From an uncultured Prevotella sp. (GTDB lineage: Bacteria; Bacteroidota; Bacteroidia; Bacteroidales; Bacteroidaceae), in the NCBI GenBank assembly GCA_905236815.1, contig CAJOPE010000140.1, positions 1 to 42,783 of the forward strand: a DNA stretch of 42,783 nt, read 5' to 3'. The notes under the pieces were generated by a model. It worked only from the letters and a program-made list of their open reading frames with translations. It did not search any database and was not told the origin of the DNA. Position 1 is the first letter of the stretch; every line of letters begins with the position of its first letter. Below are positions 17,715 to 26,099 of the stretch, piece after piece. The position numbers and the translations under genes were made by a program.

Positions 17715-18881
17715 ATGAAAAAATACGATTATCTTATTGTTGGTAGCGGTTTGTTTGGAGCTACCTTTGCTTACAGAGCTCACAAGGCAGGTAAAAGATG
17801 TCTTGTGATTGACAAGCGTGCTCAACTTGGTGGCAATTTGTATTGTGAGAATGTTGAGGGTATCAATGTGCATAAGTATGGTGCTCACATCTTTCATACT
17901 TCCAACAAGCAGGTATGGAATTTTGTAAATGATATTGTTGAGTTTAACCGATATACAAATTCTCCTGTAGCCAACTTCAAGGGCTCCTTATACAATTTGC
18001 CTTTCAATATGAATACTTTTGCTGAATTATGGGGTGTGAAGACTCCTGAGGAAGCACTATCCAAGTTGGATGAGCAGCGTAAAGAGGCTGTAGAGAAGAT
18101 GAAAGCCGAAGGCGTGTCGGAACCTCGTAATCTTGAGGAACAGGCTTTGACGCTTATCGGTAAGGATGTCTATGAGAAGTTAATTAAGGGTTATACCGAG
18201 AAGCAGTGGGGTAGAAAGTGTACTGATCTTCCTGCTTTTATCATTAAGCGATTGCCTGTTCGTTTGGTTTTTGATAATAATTATTTCAACGATAGCTATC
18301 AGGGTATTCCTATCGGTGGCTATAATAAACTGATTGATGGCTTGCTTGAGGGGGTTGAGACAATTACTGGTGTTGACTTCTTTGACTGCGAGCGTAGTCA
18401 GGATGCCCAGGGTGAATGGGAGGTTAAATCAGACAAGTTTGAGGCGCATTGCACTCAGTTGGTATATACTGGTCAACTGGATGAATTCTTCGACTATCAG
18501 TTTGGTAAGCTGAACTTTAGAACAGTTCGCTTTGAGACGGAGGTAAAGGATACAGCCAACTATCAGGGCAATGCTGTTGTAAACTATACGGATGCGGAAA
18601 CTCCTTACACTAGAGTGATTGAGCATAAGCATTTCGAGAGCTTTGGTCAGGCTGTATATGAGAATCCTAAAACTGTAATCAGTCGTGAGTATTCAACCGA
18701 GTGGAAGGATGGAATGGAACCTTACTATCCTGTAAACGATGAGGAGAATAATAGTAAGGCAGAACGTTATCGCAACTTGGCAAAGAACTGCAAGAATGTA
18801 ATCTTTGGTGGAAGACTGGCTGAATACAAGTATTACGATATGGCCCCAATAGTAGAGCAGGTTTTGAATATGGATATTTAG
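17715..18881 (+). CDS. glf: UDP-galactopyranose mutase
   Basis: Glf converts UDP-galactopyranose to UDP-galactofuranose with a reduced FAD, supplying Galf for surface polysaccharides. The 388-residue product starts MKKYDYLIVGSGLFGATFA, an FAD-binding Rossmann motif, followed by CLVIDKRAQLGGNLY. Further signatures are KYGAHIFHTSNKQVWNFV, the substrate-binding region around YTEKQWGRKCTDLPAFII, and the C-terminal FAD contact FGGRLAEYKYYDM. The ATG at 17715 is preferred over an upstream TTG at 17706, because that TTG is part of the -7 promoter box. The gene stands alone, several kilobases from the polysaccharide cluster. Confidence 0.96.
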   Translation: MKKYDYLIVGSGLFGATFAYRAHKAGKRCLVIDKRAQLGGNLYCENVEGINVHKYGAHIFHTSNKQVWNFVNDIVEFNRYTNSPVANFKGSLYNLPFNMNTFAELWGVKTPEEALSKLDEQRKEAVEKMKAEGVSEPRNLEEQALTLIGKDVYEKLIKGYTEKQWGRKCTDLPAFIIKRLPVRLVFDNNYFNDSYQGIPIGGYNKLIDGLLEGVETITGVDFFDCERSQDAQGEWEVKSDKFEAHCTQLVYTGQLDEFFDYQFGKLNFRTVRFETEVKDTANYQGNAVVNYTDAETPYTRVIEHKHFESFGQAVYENPKTVISREYSTEWKDGMEPYYPVNDEENNSKAERYRNLAKNCKNVIFGGRLAEYKYYDMAPIVEQVLNMDI

Positions 18882-18901
18882 ACTATATATAATAAGGTAT
18901 A

Positions 18902-18937
18902 AAAAAGGGATGCTTTCATTCGAAAGCATCCCTTTTT
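18902..18937. terminator. Bidirectional terminator between glf and ppiD
   Basis: AAAAAGGGATGCTTTC (18902-18917) pairs perfectly with 18922-18937 over the loop ATTC, a 16-bp stem with T/A runs on both strands. Confidence 0.9.
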
Positions 18938-18948
18938 ATATGTTTGAG

Positions 18949-18979
18949 GTTATCTCTTCTGATTAGAAGAAGAGATAAC
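18949..18979 (-). terminator. 12-bp hairpin with the ppiD stop codon in its loop
   Basis: GTTATCTCTTCT (18949-18960) pairs with AGAAGAGATAAC (18968-18979). The 7-nt loop contains the TAA stop (18963-18965, minus). It lies immediately ahead of the separate intrinsic terminator at 18902-18937, so ppiD has two consecutive 3' hairpins. Confidence 0.5.
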
Positions 18980-21113
18980 GGTTGTCAACTACCTTAGCGT
19001 TGAGGTAAAGCTCGTTCATGAAGTTACCAGCATACTGCATAGACTTCTGACGAAGCTTCTGCTCCTCGCTCTTCTCATCCAACTTAACTGGACGGTTCTG
19101 CTTGCTTGTAACCTGATAGAGATAAATACCAGCCTGACCCTTTACAGCGTGAGGAGCGAAAGCACCCTTCTTGGTTGCATAAACTGCACCAGAAAGAGCT
19201 GGCTCGCTAGCACCTGTTGCTGCAACGAATACTGGAGCTGCGAAAGTGATCTGATTTACTGTAGAAATCTTAGCACCCTTAGCCTTAGCTGCTGCGATGC
19301 TCTTAACACCAGCAACCTTCTGCTCAAGCATTTCAGCCTTCTTGTCTCTCAATACCTCTGCCTTAACCATCTCCTTTACCTGAGGGTCGCTCAACTGACG
19401 ATAGCCAGCCTCGTGAATCTTGTCAAGTACTACGATGAGGAGGTGATCGTTGTTGCCGCACTCGTAAAGTGGAGAAATCTCCTTCTCCTTAGCCTCGAAC
19501 AACCACTTCAAAGCATCACGTGTCTGACGGATATTTGCTACATAGTGAGAAGATGTAGTTACGTCTCTCAACTCCTGTACCTTATAACCATTCTTTGCTG
19601 CATTCTTCAACAAAGCATCTGCGCTCTGGTTTGCACTGATGAAGCTAGAGAACTTGTTGTATGCTGAGCGGTATGTATCCTTTGAGAAATCAATAGACTT
19701 CTTGATAACAGCTGCAGTGTACTTGTTGATCATGTTCTTGCGATCGAGAACCTGAACGATAACATTACCCTGAGAAAGAGTGATGTTGTTGATTGAGTTA
19801 ACAGCTGCAGTGTTCAATGTGTTGAGATAGTTCTTTGTATCCTCATCAATAGATGGGTCGAACTGATACTGCTTTGTTGTCAACCAAGACTTCTGGCCAG
19901 TCTGACCATACTTCTTAGCGATAGCCTCGAAGTCGGCACCACCCTTAAGAGCTGTTGCGATAGAGTCTGCAGTCTTATGAGCTGCATCTGCTGTAGCGCC
20001 AGCAACCTGGATAACACGGAACTGGATAGAGTCTGGCAACTGCTGCTTAGCAACCAAGCGAACGATGTTCAAAGTATTGTCCTCCTTGTTAGCTACAACA
20101 CCTGTAGTTGAGCCTACAGAAATTGAGTCAACCAAAGCTGCGATGTCTGATGGGAAAGCATCCTTTCCTACAGGAATACCGAGGTAAGGAACAGTTGAAG
20201 CTGCCTTGCGAACTGCCTCAGCAGGATCAGCTGCTGTAGCAAGAGCCTTCTGATATCCAGCGAACTCCTTGTTGATAGCAGCCAAGTCGTTGCGGCTTGC
20301 TTCAACCTGAACGTCAACGAACTTGATGTCACGGCTCTCGATAGGCTGCTTGAAACGAGCCTTCAACTCATCATATTTTGCCTTCAAGTCGCTTTCCTCA
20401 ATCTTCACCTTAGCATCCTCGATGTCAGTGTAAGGGAATGCTGCCAACTGAATGTTGCTCTCCTCGTTCTCCTCCTTGAAAGCCATCTTAGCCTCTACAG
20501 GGTTTGAAAGGAAGCAGTGAGCGAGAAGGCTCTGATACTTCTGAGCAAGTGTCTGCTGGCGAAGTGTCTTCTCGATGAAGCTCCAGTAGTTGAAGATCTT
20601 GGTGTATTGCTCCATCATCTGTGGGTTAGCATTCTGAGAATTCTTGTTAGCATTGTAGTCTGACAAGAACTTCTGAAGTGCGTTTGCGTCGAAACGGCCA
20701 GTCTGCTGGTTTACAAATGGTGTCTGCAAAAGCATTGGGTTAGTACCTTCCTTGAGGATGTTCTGAAGTTCCTTGTCGGTTACAGTAAGGCCAAGTTCCT
20801 TAGCCTCGTTCTCGACGAGCTTTGACTGAACATAAGTGTTCCAAACCATATCCTTGATTTGGTTCAACTGCTCCTCTGGCAGGTTGTCTGTGCCCTGCTG
20901 CATTTTAATAACGTCGGTGTACTCATCGATGAGTTTCTGGAATTCATTCACATCGATTTTCTCACCTAAAACTTCGCCTATCTGCTGACGCTCACTGTTC
21001 TTGGTAGATTCCATAGAACGGAAGAACTCTTCAGCAATGAAGGCGAAGAGGCCAAATCCGATAATACAAATCAGAATGACGCCTCTTTTTCTAATAGTTC
21101 CTAATGCTGCCAT
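18963..21113 (-). CDS. Periplasmic PpiD-like peptidyl-prolyl isomerase/chaperone
   Basis: A 716-residue protein anchored by one N-terminal helix (GVILICIIGFGLFAFIAEEF) with the rest in the periplasm. A SurA_N-like helical region covers about residues 35-240 (GEKIDVNEFQKLIDEY, LGLTVTDKELQNIL). A parvulin-like segment is centred near residues 360-420 (SIQFRVIQVAGATADAAHK, GGADFEAIAKKYGQ), followed by a further parvulin-like repeat containing HLLIVVLDKIHEAGYRQLSDPQVKEMV. This matches the PpiD/SurA group that helps fold exported and outer-membrane proteins. Isomerase activity is not certain, since PpiD-type parvulin domains are often inactive. It is a single-gene unit. Confidence 0.88.
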   Translation of the reverse strand: MAALGTIRKRGVILICIIGFGLFAFIAEEFFRSMESTKNSERQQIGEVLGEKIDVNEFQKLIDEYTDVIKMQQGTDNLPEEQLNQIKDMVWNTYVQSKLVENEAKELGLTVTDKELQNILKEGTNPMLLQTPFVNQQTGRFDANALQKFLSDYNANKNSQNANPQMMEQYTKIFNYWSFIEKTLRQQTLAQKYQSLLAHCFLSNPVEAKMAFKEENEESNIQLAAFPYTDIEDAKVKIEESDLKAKYDELKARFKQPIESRDIKFVDVQVEASRNDLAAINKEFAGYQKALATAADPAEAVRKAASTVPYLGIPVGKDAFPSDIAALVDSISVGSTTGVVANKEDNTLNIVRLVAKQQLPDSIQFRVIQVAGATADAAHKTADSIATALKGGADFEAIAKKYGQTGQKSWLTTKQYQFDPSIDEDTKNYLNTLNTAAVNSINNITLSQGNVIVQVLDRKNMINKYTAAVIKKSIDFSKDTYRSAYNKFSSFISANQSADALLKNAAKNGYKVQELRDVTTSSHYVANIRQTRDALKWLFEAKEKEISPLYECGNNDHLLIVVLDKIHEAGYRQLSDPQVKEMVKAEVLRDKKAEMLEQKVAGVKSIAAAKAKGAKISTVNQITFAAPVFVAATGASEPALSGAVYATKKGAFAPHAVKGQAGIYLYQVTSKQNRPVKLDEKSEEQKLRQKSMQYAGNFMNELYLNAKVVDNRYLFF

Positions 21114-21476
21114 TATTTATTATTGTTTTTAATTATTATTCTTGTTTTTACAAAGTCAGCTACAAATTTACAAAGAAAATTTCTAATTAGATAATTTTTC
21201 TTGTAAAAAATACCCTCTTCGTGTTTATATATGCTAGGTTTTTTTGTGAATTTAGGTATATGGCTTGTATAAACTTTATGTTTGGGAAATGTTTGCATCG
21301 TTGGTGGATTATTTGGTGGGTATATTTTGCTCTATAGTTTTCAGACAGCAAAAAAAATGAAAATAACTTTTTATTTTTTTTGTTTTTTGTTCTTAACTTC
21401 TTGTATGATAGTGAGTTTGGCTGAAAGCAATTATTTTGCTTTACGATTTGTAGTTGATATAGGCATAATAACTTTC

Positions 21477-21506
21477 TTGTAGTTTGTTCGCTTGTTTTTA
21501 TCTTTG
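21477..21506 (+). promoter_or_regulatory. Promoter inside the inverted-repeat segment
   Basis: TTG (21477-21479), a 19-nt spacer and TATCTTTG (21499-21506). It points towards the nucleotidyltransferase gene in this orientation; inversion of the segment would point it at ppiD. Confidence 0.5.
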
Positions 21507-21520
21507 CTGTTTTGAGTTTG

Positions 21521-21575
21521 TAAATAGGCCATTTGGGTGGGCTAAATAGGCCGTTTAGACGTCCTAAACGTACGG
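21521..21575. repeat. Intergenic hairpin array B (TAAATAGGCC words)
   Basis: TAAATAGGCC occurs twice (21521-21530, 21543-21552), followed respectively by ATTTGGG and GTTTAGA, then GTCCTAAAC (21561-21569). Pairs such as CTAAA/TTTAG and GTTTAG/CTAAAC can form alternate hairpins. Its first half aligns with array A at 11896-11924 (pattern TAAnTnGGCCAnTT, G-rich, CTAAnTnGG) with stem bases changed on both sides. Confidence 0.55.
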
Positions 21576-21931
21576 GTTGTATTTTTTAACAATTCAAAAT
21601 ATTTTTTTGCGTTATCGTTCAGTAGATGATGTTTATATTTCTTTTTGTATTTGCTTTATTGTAAGGTCCCTTTGGGTTAGTTTCTTTAATAGTCATTCTC
21701 ATTTAATTTTCAAATCAAGAATTATTGCTTTCAGCCAAATCATCAGTCAATCAATTAGTTAAAGACGAAAAAATAAAAAAATATTTTTTTGTTTTATTTT
21801 TTATGCTCAACGATATTGCTCGTACACGTCTCAAAGCGTCTCTTTTCCTTTTTTCATGGATGGATTATTCACGTAAATCATCAGCTTCTTAAAAAAGTGC
21901 TTTAAGAAGAAAAGTTTCTCGTAGTTTTTTT

Positions 21932-21939
21932 TAACTTTG
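21932..21939 (+). promoter_or_regulatory. -7 box of the nucleotidyltransferase gene
   Basis: TAACTTTG, 18 nt before the ATG at 21958. No TTTG lies 19-21 nt upstream, so it may be a weak promoter or need an activator. Confidence 0.45.
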
Positions 21940-21957
21940 CAGTAAAATAGAAATAGA

Positions 21958-23031
21958 ATGACAAAGGAAGAATTTGTTTTGATGATGCTTCGTGCGGCAC
22001 TTACTGGTAAGCAGCTGCATGGCACTCCTATGCCTTCTGATGCCTATAAGGCCGCAATGGAAACTGCCAACAAACAGTGTGTAAATGGTATGGTGGCCCA
22101 GGTACTTATGGATAAAAAGAATGGTGTTTCTCTTTCGAAATATGATGCCGTTGATAGCTTTACCACCTATAATGAAATGGCCGATCGCAATAGAGTGGTG
22201 AATTCAGAGATGAAAGCTTTATGTGAGTTGCTGAATTCCCATAATATCCGTTTTGTGGTAATGAAAGGACAGACTATCAGTTGCCTTTATCGTGATCCAC
22301 TTTCTAGGTGCTCTGGAGATATTGATTTTTATCTTGATGAGGCAAACTTTGAAATGGCTAAGAGTGTTATTGCGTCAACCTGGAATGTAGAATACGAGGT
22401 GGGGGAGGATCTGCACCTTGCATTCAATCATAATACAGTCGAGTTTGAAATGCACTATCAACTTCTTACTTTTGCCTCATCTTCTGTCCAGGCATCTTTT
22501 GACAAGATGATTCGAAAATCAAAAGTCTCCTATCGAAAGGTAAATGATTTTGAAGTTCCTGTTTTTGAGCCAGAAGTCGAAATCATTTATACCTTTCTTC
22601 ACCTTTGGCATCACTTCATTGAAATTGGAGTAGGCCTTCGACAGTTTTGTGATTTATGGGTGTTATTGGCAAATCTCAATTATAATTCGGATAAATTAAA
22701 GCACCTTCTGTCCGAGATAGACTATACCTTTGCATTCAGGGCAGTGGGAAGTGTACTAATTGATAAAATGCAGTTCAATCCATTGTCTTTCCCTTATGAG
22801 CTGGATAAGTCGGATAGAAAGTGTCAGGAAGATATTTTGGAGATAGTTTTCGAAAGAGGAAACTTTGGCAAGTATGGCAGAAAGCATAAGGTGCGTTCTG
22901 GAATAGGTTATTATTTTGAAACCCTGAAGTTAAAGCTAGACCATTATTTTAAATTTTATTCTCTTGCCCCAAAAGAGAACCGGGCGATATTGTGGTCAAT
23001 GCCATTAAGAATAAAAAAGGCGATTTTCTAA
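21958..23031 (+). CDS. Nucleotidyltransferase-family protein, probably in surface polysaccharide synthesis
   Basis: A 357-residue cytosolic protein of the NTP_transf_5 type. The core motif is RFVVMKGQTISCLY followed by CSGDIDFYLDE, where Asp121 and Asp123 match the metal-binding pair of the nucleotidyltransferase fold; a third acidic residue is plausible in VEFEMHYQ. The second half is helical (TFLHLWHHFIEIGVGLRQFCDLWVLL), as in relatives. The real substrate of this family is not known to me; members are common in polysaccharide and lantibiotic-like loci. It converges on the HAD/wzc/rmlA genes. The last codons (KKAIF) and stop are built into the terminator. Confidence 0.75.
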   Translation: MTKEEFVLMMLRAALTGKQLHGTPMPSDAYKAAMETANKQCVNGMVAQVLMDKKNGVSLSKYDAVDSFTTYNEMADRNRVVNSEMKALCELLNSHNIRFVVMKGQTISCLYRDPLSRCSGDIDFYLDEANFEMAKSVIASTWNVEYEVGEDLHLAFNHNTVEFEMHYQLLTFASSSVQASFDKMIRKSKVSYRKVNDFEVPVFEPEVEIIYTFLHLWHHFIEIGVGLRQFCDLWVLLANLNYNSDKLKHLLSEIDYTFAFRAVGSVLIDKMQFNPLSFPYELDKSDRKCQEDILEIVFERGNFGKYGRKHKVRSGIGYYFETLKLKLDHYFKFYSLAPKENRAILWSMPLRIKKAIF

Positions 23032-23050
23032 TGAAAATCGCCTTTTTTTT
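23013..23050. terminator. Bidirectional terminator with a stop codon as loop
   Basis: AAAAAAGGCGATTTTC (23013-23028) pairs with 23033-23048; the 4-nt loop is TAAT, holding the TAA stop of the nucleotidyltransferase gene. A T run continues to 23050. It also serves the convergent HAD gene ending at 23054. Confidence 0.9.
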
Positions 23051-23053
23051 ATT

Positions 23054-23485
23054 TTACTTACTCCACCAGTGCTTCTTCTTAGGAGCCTCTTGTGGAAGAT
23101 CGCGTGATAAACTTTCCTTGATAATCTGACGGTAAGTCTTACCAGTTTTAACCATCTGATAGATCTGTCCCCAATCAGGTAAACCGCCAATATTTCGGTC
23201 ATCGATGAAATAGTCTGCCTTGAGTTTTCTGGAGAAATGGTTATTGTTTTTGGTTCCATCCTCTTCAGGGTAGTCTCTGTTAACAGCCCAGAATGTGACA
23301 CCACGTTCTGCACACCAGTCAACTGCCTCTTGAAGCAAATCTCCTTCTCTTACGCTCCAGAGAATCAAACGATGATGGTCTTCGATAAGCATTCGCAACG
23401 TTTCCGTTGCGAATGGTATCTCACGACCTATCTCTGGATATCTGTGTTCGACGATAGTACCGTCAAAATCTACAGCTATAGTCAT
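23054..23485 (-). CDS. HAD-superfamily hydrolase (BT0820-like)
   Basis: A 143-residue small phosphatase of the haloacid dehalogenase fold. Motif I is VDFDGTIVE at the N-terminus with the nucleophile Asp in DFDGT; motif II is LILWSVREGD, with Ser in the usual Ser/Thr place; the motif IV acidic pair lies in YFIDDRNIG. It is short, with no large cap domain, similar to the Bacteroides BT0820 group. The C-terminus is basic and ends KKKHWWSK. It follows wzc by 2 bp and is the last gene of the GPT-rmlA-wzc run, so it may act on a sugar phosphate or phosphoprotein in that pathway; the substrate is not known. Confidence 0.8.
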   Translation of the reverse strand: MTIAVDFDGTIVEHRYPEIGREIPFATETLRMLIEDHHRLILWSVREGDLLQEAVDWCAERGVTFWAVNRDYPEEDGTKNNNHFSRKLKADYFIDDRNIGGLPDWGQIYQMVKTGKTYRQIIKESLSRDLPQEAPKKKHWWSK

Positions 23486-23487
23486 CT

Positions 23488-26061
23488 TTATCTCTTAATA
23501 GAATTATCGTCCTTGTTTCCGTAGTGGCTGTTGGTATAGTTACCATAGCTACCATAAGAACCGTAAGTTCCATAATGTCCGTAAGATCTGTAGCCGACGT
23601 ACTTGCCATAGCTATAGCCGTAACCATAGCGACTGTAGTTGCCGTAGCGTGCATACTTACCGTATTTAGCATACTTACCATAACCATAGTAGTAGCCATA
23701 CTTCTTCTTAGACATATCAATACCGTTGATAACGATAGAGATATTAGGCATCTTACCCTCAGCAGCAAGGCTGTTGATAAGGCCGAAGCTATCCTTAGGA
23801 GTATAATCTGCACGGCAGAGGAATACTGTTGCGTCTGTAACGCGGGTAATCTGAAGTGTATCTGTTACCAATCCTACTGGGGCAGTATCGAGGATAACGT
23901 AGTCGTACATCTCACGAAGTTTCTTGATAATGATGTCAAGACTCTCACGTGCCAAAAGCTCGGCAGGGTTTGGAGGTGTAGGACCAGCAAGGAGCAACTC
24001 AAGGTTGTCATTGATTTCAGAAGAAAGAATCTGACTACGGATATCCTCAACGCTTGGGTTCTTCTCTGTTAACAATGATGTAATACCATGTCTGTGATCC
24101 TCAATCTCGAACAACTCAGCCAAACGTGGCTTACGGATATCAAGACCTACGAGAATAACCTTCTTGCCAAGAAGTGCGAAACTTACTGCAAGGTTGGCTG
24201 CTGTAAAGGTCTTACCCTCACCTGAAGTAGAAGATGTGAAGGCGATAACCTTCTGGTCCTCTTCAAGCATAAACTGCAAGTTGGTACGCAGACTTCGGAA
24301 GATTTCCTCCATCAGGTTGTTCTGGTTCTCATGAACAACAATATCAGCCTTTGTCTTCGCTGTGTCGCTAGCGATTGGCACATCAGCAAGAATTGGAAGA
24401 TGTGTAAGCTTGGCAACATCATTGTGACCTTCAATCTTATAGTGGAAGAACTGGAGAATGAAGAGAATCACAGATGGAATAGCAAGACCCATAATCAACG
24501 CGATAAGCATGATCATGCTGCTCTTAGGACTTACCTGACCGTTGAAAGAAGGTTCGTCGATAAGTTTACCCTTGTCGGCTGTAGCAGCGAGGTTGATAGA
24601 GTTCTCTTCACGCTTCTGGAGCAACATCAAATACAAACCAGACTTGATTTCCTGCTGACGACCAATCTGTGTGAGGATTCTTTCCTGCTCTGGAGTCTCG
24701 TTGATCTGACCCTGATATTTTGAGAACTGGTTCTCAACGCTTGCTCTCTGGATAGCCATGCTCTTACGAGCCTGAGCCATAGCACGCTTAATAGAAGCTG
24801 TGAGGTCATCCAACTGAGAAGTATAAGGAGTAACGGTTGGAGAGTTCTCGCTAGCAGTACGGAGCAAACGGTTACGCTCTGTTGCAAGAGCATTATAATT
24901 AGCAATCAAAGAAGTTGCTGCAGCATCTGTCAAACCTACGTTTGATGGGATTGGCATATACTTGTTAGCTGGGTCTTCGATGTATCTCTGCATTTCGTTG
25001 AGAAGGGCAACCTGTGTGTTTGCCTCAACAAGTTTCTGCTGGTAAGACTCTGCATTTGTTACAGCCTGTCCTGCATTCATCTTGAGCTCAACCATCTTGT
25101 TGCGCTTCTTGTAATTCTCGAGGTCGCCTTCAGTAGCACCAAGTTCAGCACTGATCTTCTCCAAACGACCGTTGATGAATTCCTCTGTGCGAACTGCGAT
25201 TAAGTTCTTGTCCTCATTAGCCTGACGGTTGTAAACTACTGCCAACTGCTTCAAATAATCAGTTGCACGAACACCATCCTCATTGGTAAGTACCAATTGA
25301 GCAATAGTAGTTGTCTTTGAAGTCTGGCTAACACCTAAAGAACCTGCATACTTAGGAGCCATAGCAAGTGGTGAAACCAAAGAAACCAATTCAACCTCGC
25401 CATCAGCCATTTCACGACCATTCTTGCTGAAAGTGAGGTAACCTGCCTTTGTAGGGATTACAGCTGGCAAGCTTGCAAGAGTTTTGTTGATCTGATAAGG
25501 ACCAGTAGCTGGCTGAAGTTCTCCGTGAGGCTGTGTATAAGTACCCTGAACAAGGTAACCCTTGTTGGATTTAGTAATCTTTAAGTTGAAACCTGCATAC
25601 CAAAGCTGATTGAGATGTGCTTCGTCCAAATCGACAGTTACAGGCTGAGTACGATACATCAACTTGTCTGTCACACGTCCATGACGGTGATAGGTTGTGT
25701 AGAGCTTCAAGTCTTTTACAGCATCGCGGGCAATAGTTTTGGAGGTAAGAATCTCCATCTCATTGTCGATACCGTTAGAATTTGACATAATACCAAGGTT
25801 CACAGCATTTTGAAGCTGACTGTTTCCTCCGCGGCTATTGCCGTCGTCATCCTTAATGAGGAGCTTTGCAGAAGCTTGATACATTTTCGTGGTGTAGCGC
25901 AGATAAATGCCTGCGACGCCAATACAGATGATAAGCGAAAGTAGGAACCACTTCCAATTAAGAATGAGGGTAGTGTAGATGGCAGAAAAGTCAAACGATG
26001 ACTTCTCTTCCTCCTGCGGTTGCTGCACCGCCTCCATCTCTAAGTTCTTGTTTTCTTCCAT
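23488..26061 (-). CDS. wzc: Wzc-type polysaccharide co-polymerase with tyrosine autokinase
   Basis: An 857-residue inner-membrane protein that controls chain length and export of capsule or exopolysaccharide. It has a Wzz-type N-terminal part with a membrane helix at about 37-55, a long periplasmic region with coiled coil and a GNVR-like segment, and a second helix (SSMIMLIALIMGLAIPSVIL). The cytosolic BY-kinase follows: Walker A GEGKT at about 614-618, Walker A' VILVGLDIRKP, Walker B YVILDTAPVG. The tail from about residue 786 has 23 Tyr in some 64 residues with Gly, Lys and Arg between them, the autophosphorylation cluster. No separate tyrosine phosphatase or Wza export protein is seen here; the 3' neighbour is a HAD hydrolase. 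Confidence 0.93.
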   Translation of the reverse strand: MEENKNLEMEAVQQPQEEEKSSFDFSAIYTTLILNWKWFLLSLIICIGVAGIYLRYTTKMYQASAKLLIKDDDGNSRGGNSQLQNAVNLGIMSNSNGIDNEMEILTSKTIARDAVKDLKLYTTYHRHGRVTDKLMYRTQPVTVDLDEAHLNQLWYAGFNLKITKSNKGYLVQGTYTQPHGELQPATGPYQINKTLASLPAVIPTKAGYLTFSKNGREMADGEVELVSLVSPLAMAPKYAGSLGVSQTSKTTTIAQLVLTNEDGVRATDYLKQLAVVYNRQANEDKNLIAVRTEEFINGRLEKISAELGATEGDLENYKKRNKMVELKMNAGQAVTNAESYQQKLVEANTQVALLNEMQRYIEDPANKYMPIPSNVGLTDAAATSLIANYNALATERNRLLRTASENSPTVTPYTSQLDDLTASIKRAMAQARKSMAIQRASVENQFSKYQGQINETPEQERILTQIGRQQEIKSGLYLMLLQKREENSINLAATADKGKLIDEPSFNGQVSPKSSMIMLIALIMGLAIPSVILFILQFFHYKIEGHNDVAKLTHLPILADVPIASDTAKTKADIVVHENQNNLMEEIFRSLRTNLQFMLEEDQKVIAFTSSTSGEGKTFTAANLAVSFALLGKKVILVGLDIRKPRLAELFEIEDHRHGITSLLTEKNPSVEDIRSQILSSEINDNLELLLAGPTPPNPAELLARESLDIIIKKLREMYDYVILDTAPVGLVTDTLQITRVTDATVFLCRADYTPKDSFGLINSLAAEGKMPNISIVINGIDMSKKKYGYYYGYGKYAKYGKYARYGNYSRYGYGYSYGKYVGYRSYGHYGTYGSYGSYGNYTNSHYGNKDDNSIKR

Positions 26062-26099
26062 TTTATATAACTAGTTATTTTTTTTCAATAAGTGATGAA

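Larger units (their letters stand above)
21416..21739. repeat. Segment bounded by 16-bp inverted repeats, candidate invertible promoter
   Basis: TTTGGCTGAAAGCAAT (21416-21431) and its exact reverse complement ATTGCTTTCAGCCAAA (21724-21739) flank a 292-bp interior; the match extends to 19 of 20 bp. The interior carries a plus-strand promoter (21477-21506). No recombinase gene is in the window, and no target duplication is seen outside the repeats. Confidence 0.55.
21114..21957. other. AT-rich gene-free region between ppiD and the polysaccharide genes
   Basis: This 844-bp stretch has no convincing gene. It holds a possible ppiD -7 box on the minus strand (TAAATTTG, 21163-21170), a 16-bp inverted repeat (21416-21431 and 21724-21739) enclosing a plus-strand promoter and hairpin array B, a 9-bp dyad (CTTCTTAAA / TTTAAGAAG, 21885-21909), and the -7 box of the next gene. 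A 41-residue frame from 21357 resembles a lipoprotein start by chance composition only. Confidence 0.7.

Noticed and set aside
21282..21482. Small open frames in the AT-rich gap, including a lipoprotein-like start at 21357
   Set aside because: Composition is explained by poly-T stretches, there is no promoter at a proper distance, and the frame has no recognisable protein pattern.
21566..21575. Mpi-type invertase site (AAACGTACGG, 9 of 10 to the Bacteroides consensus)
   Set aside because: No inverted partner lies nearby, and the longer 16-bp repeats are a better basis for any inversion.
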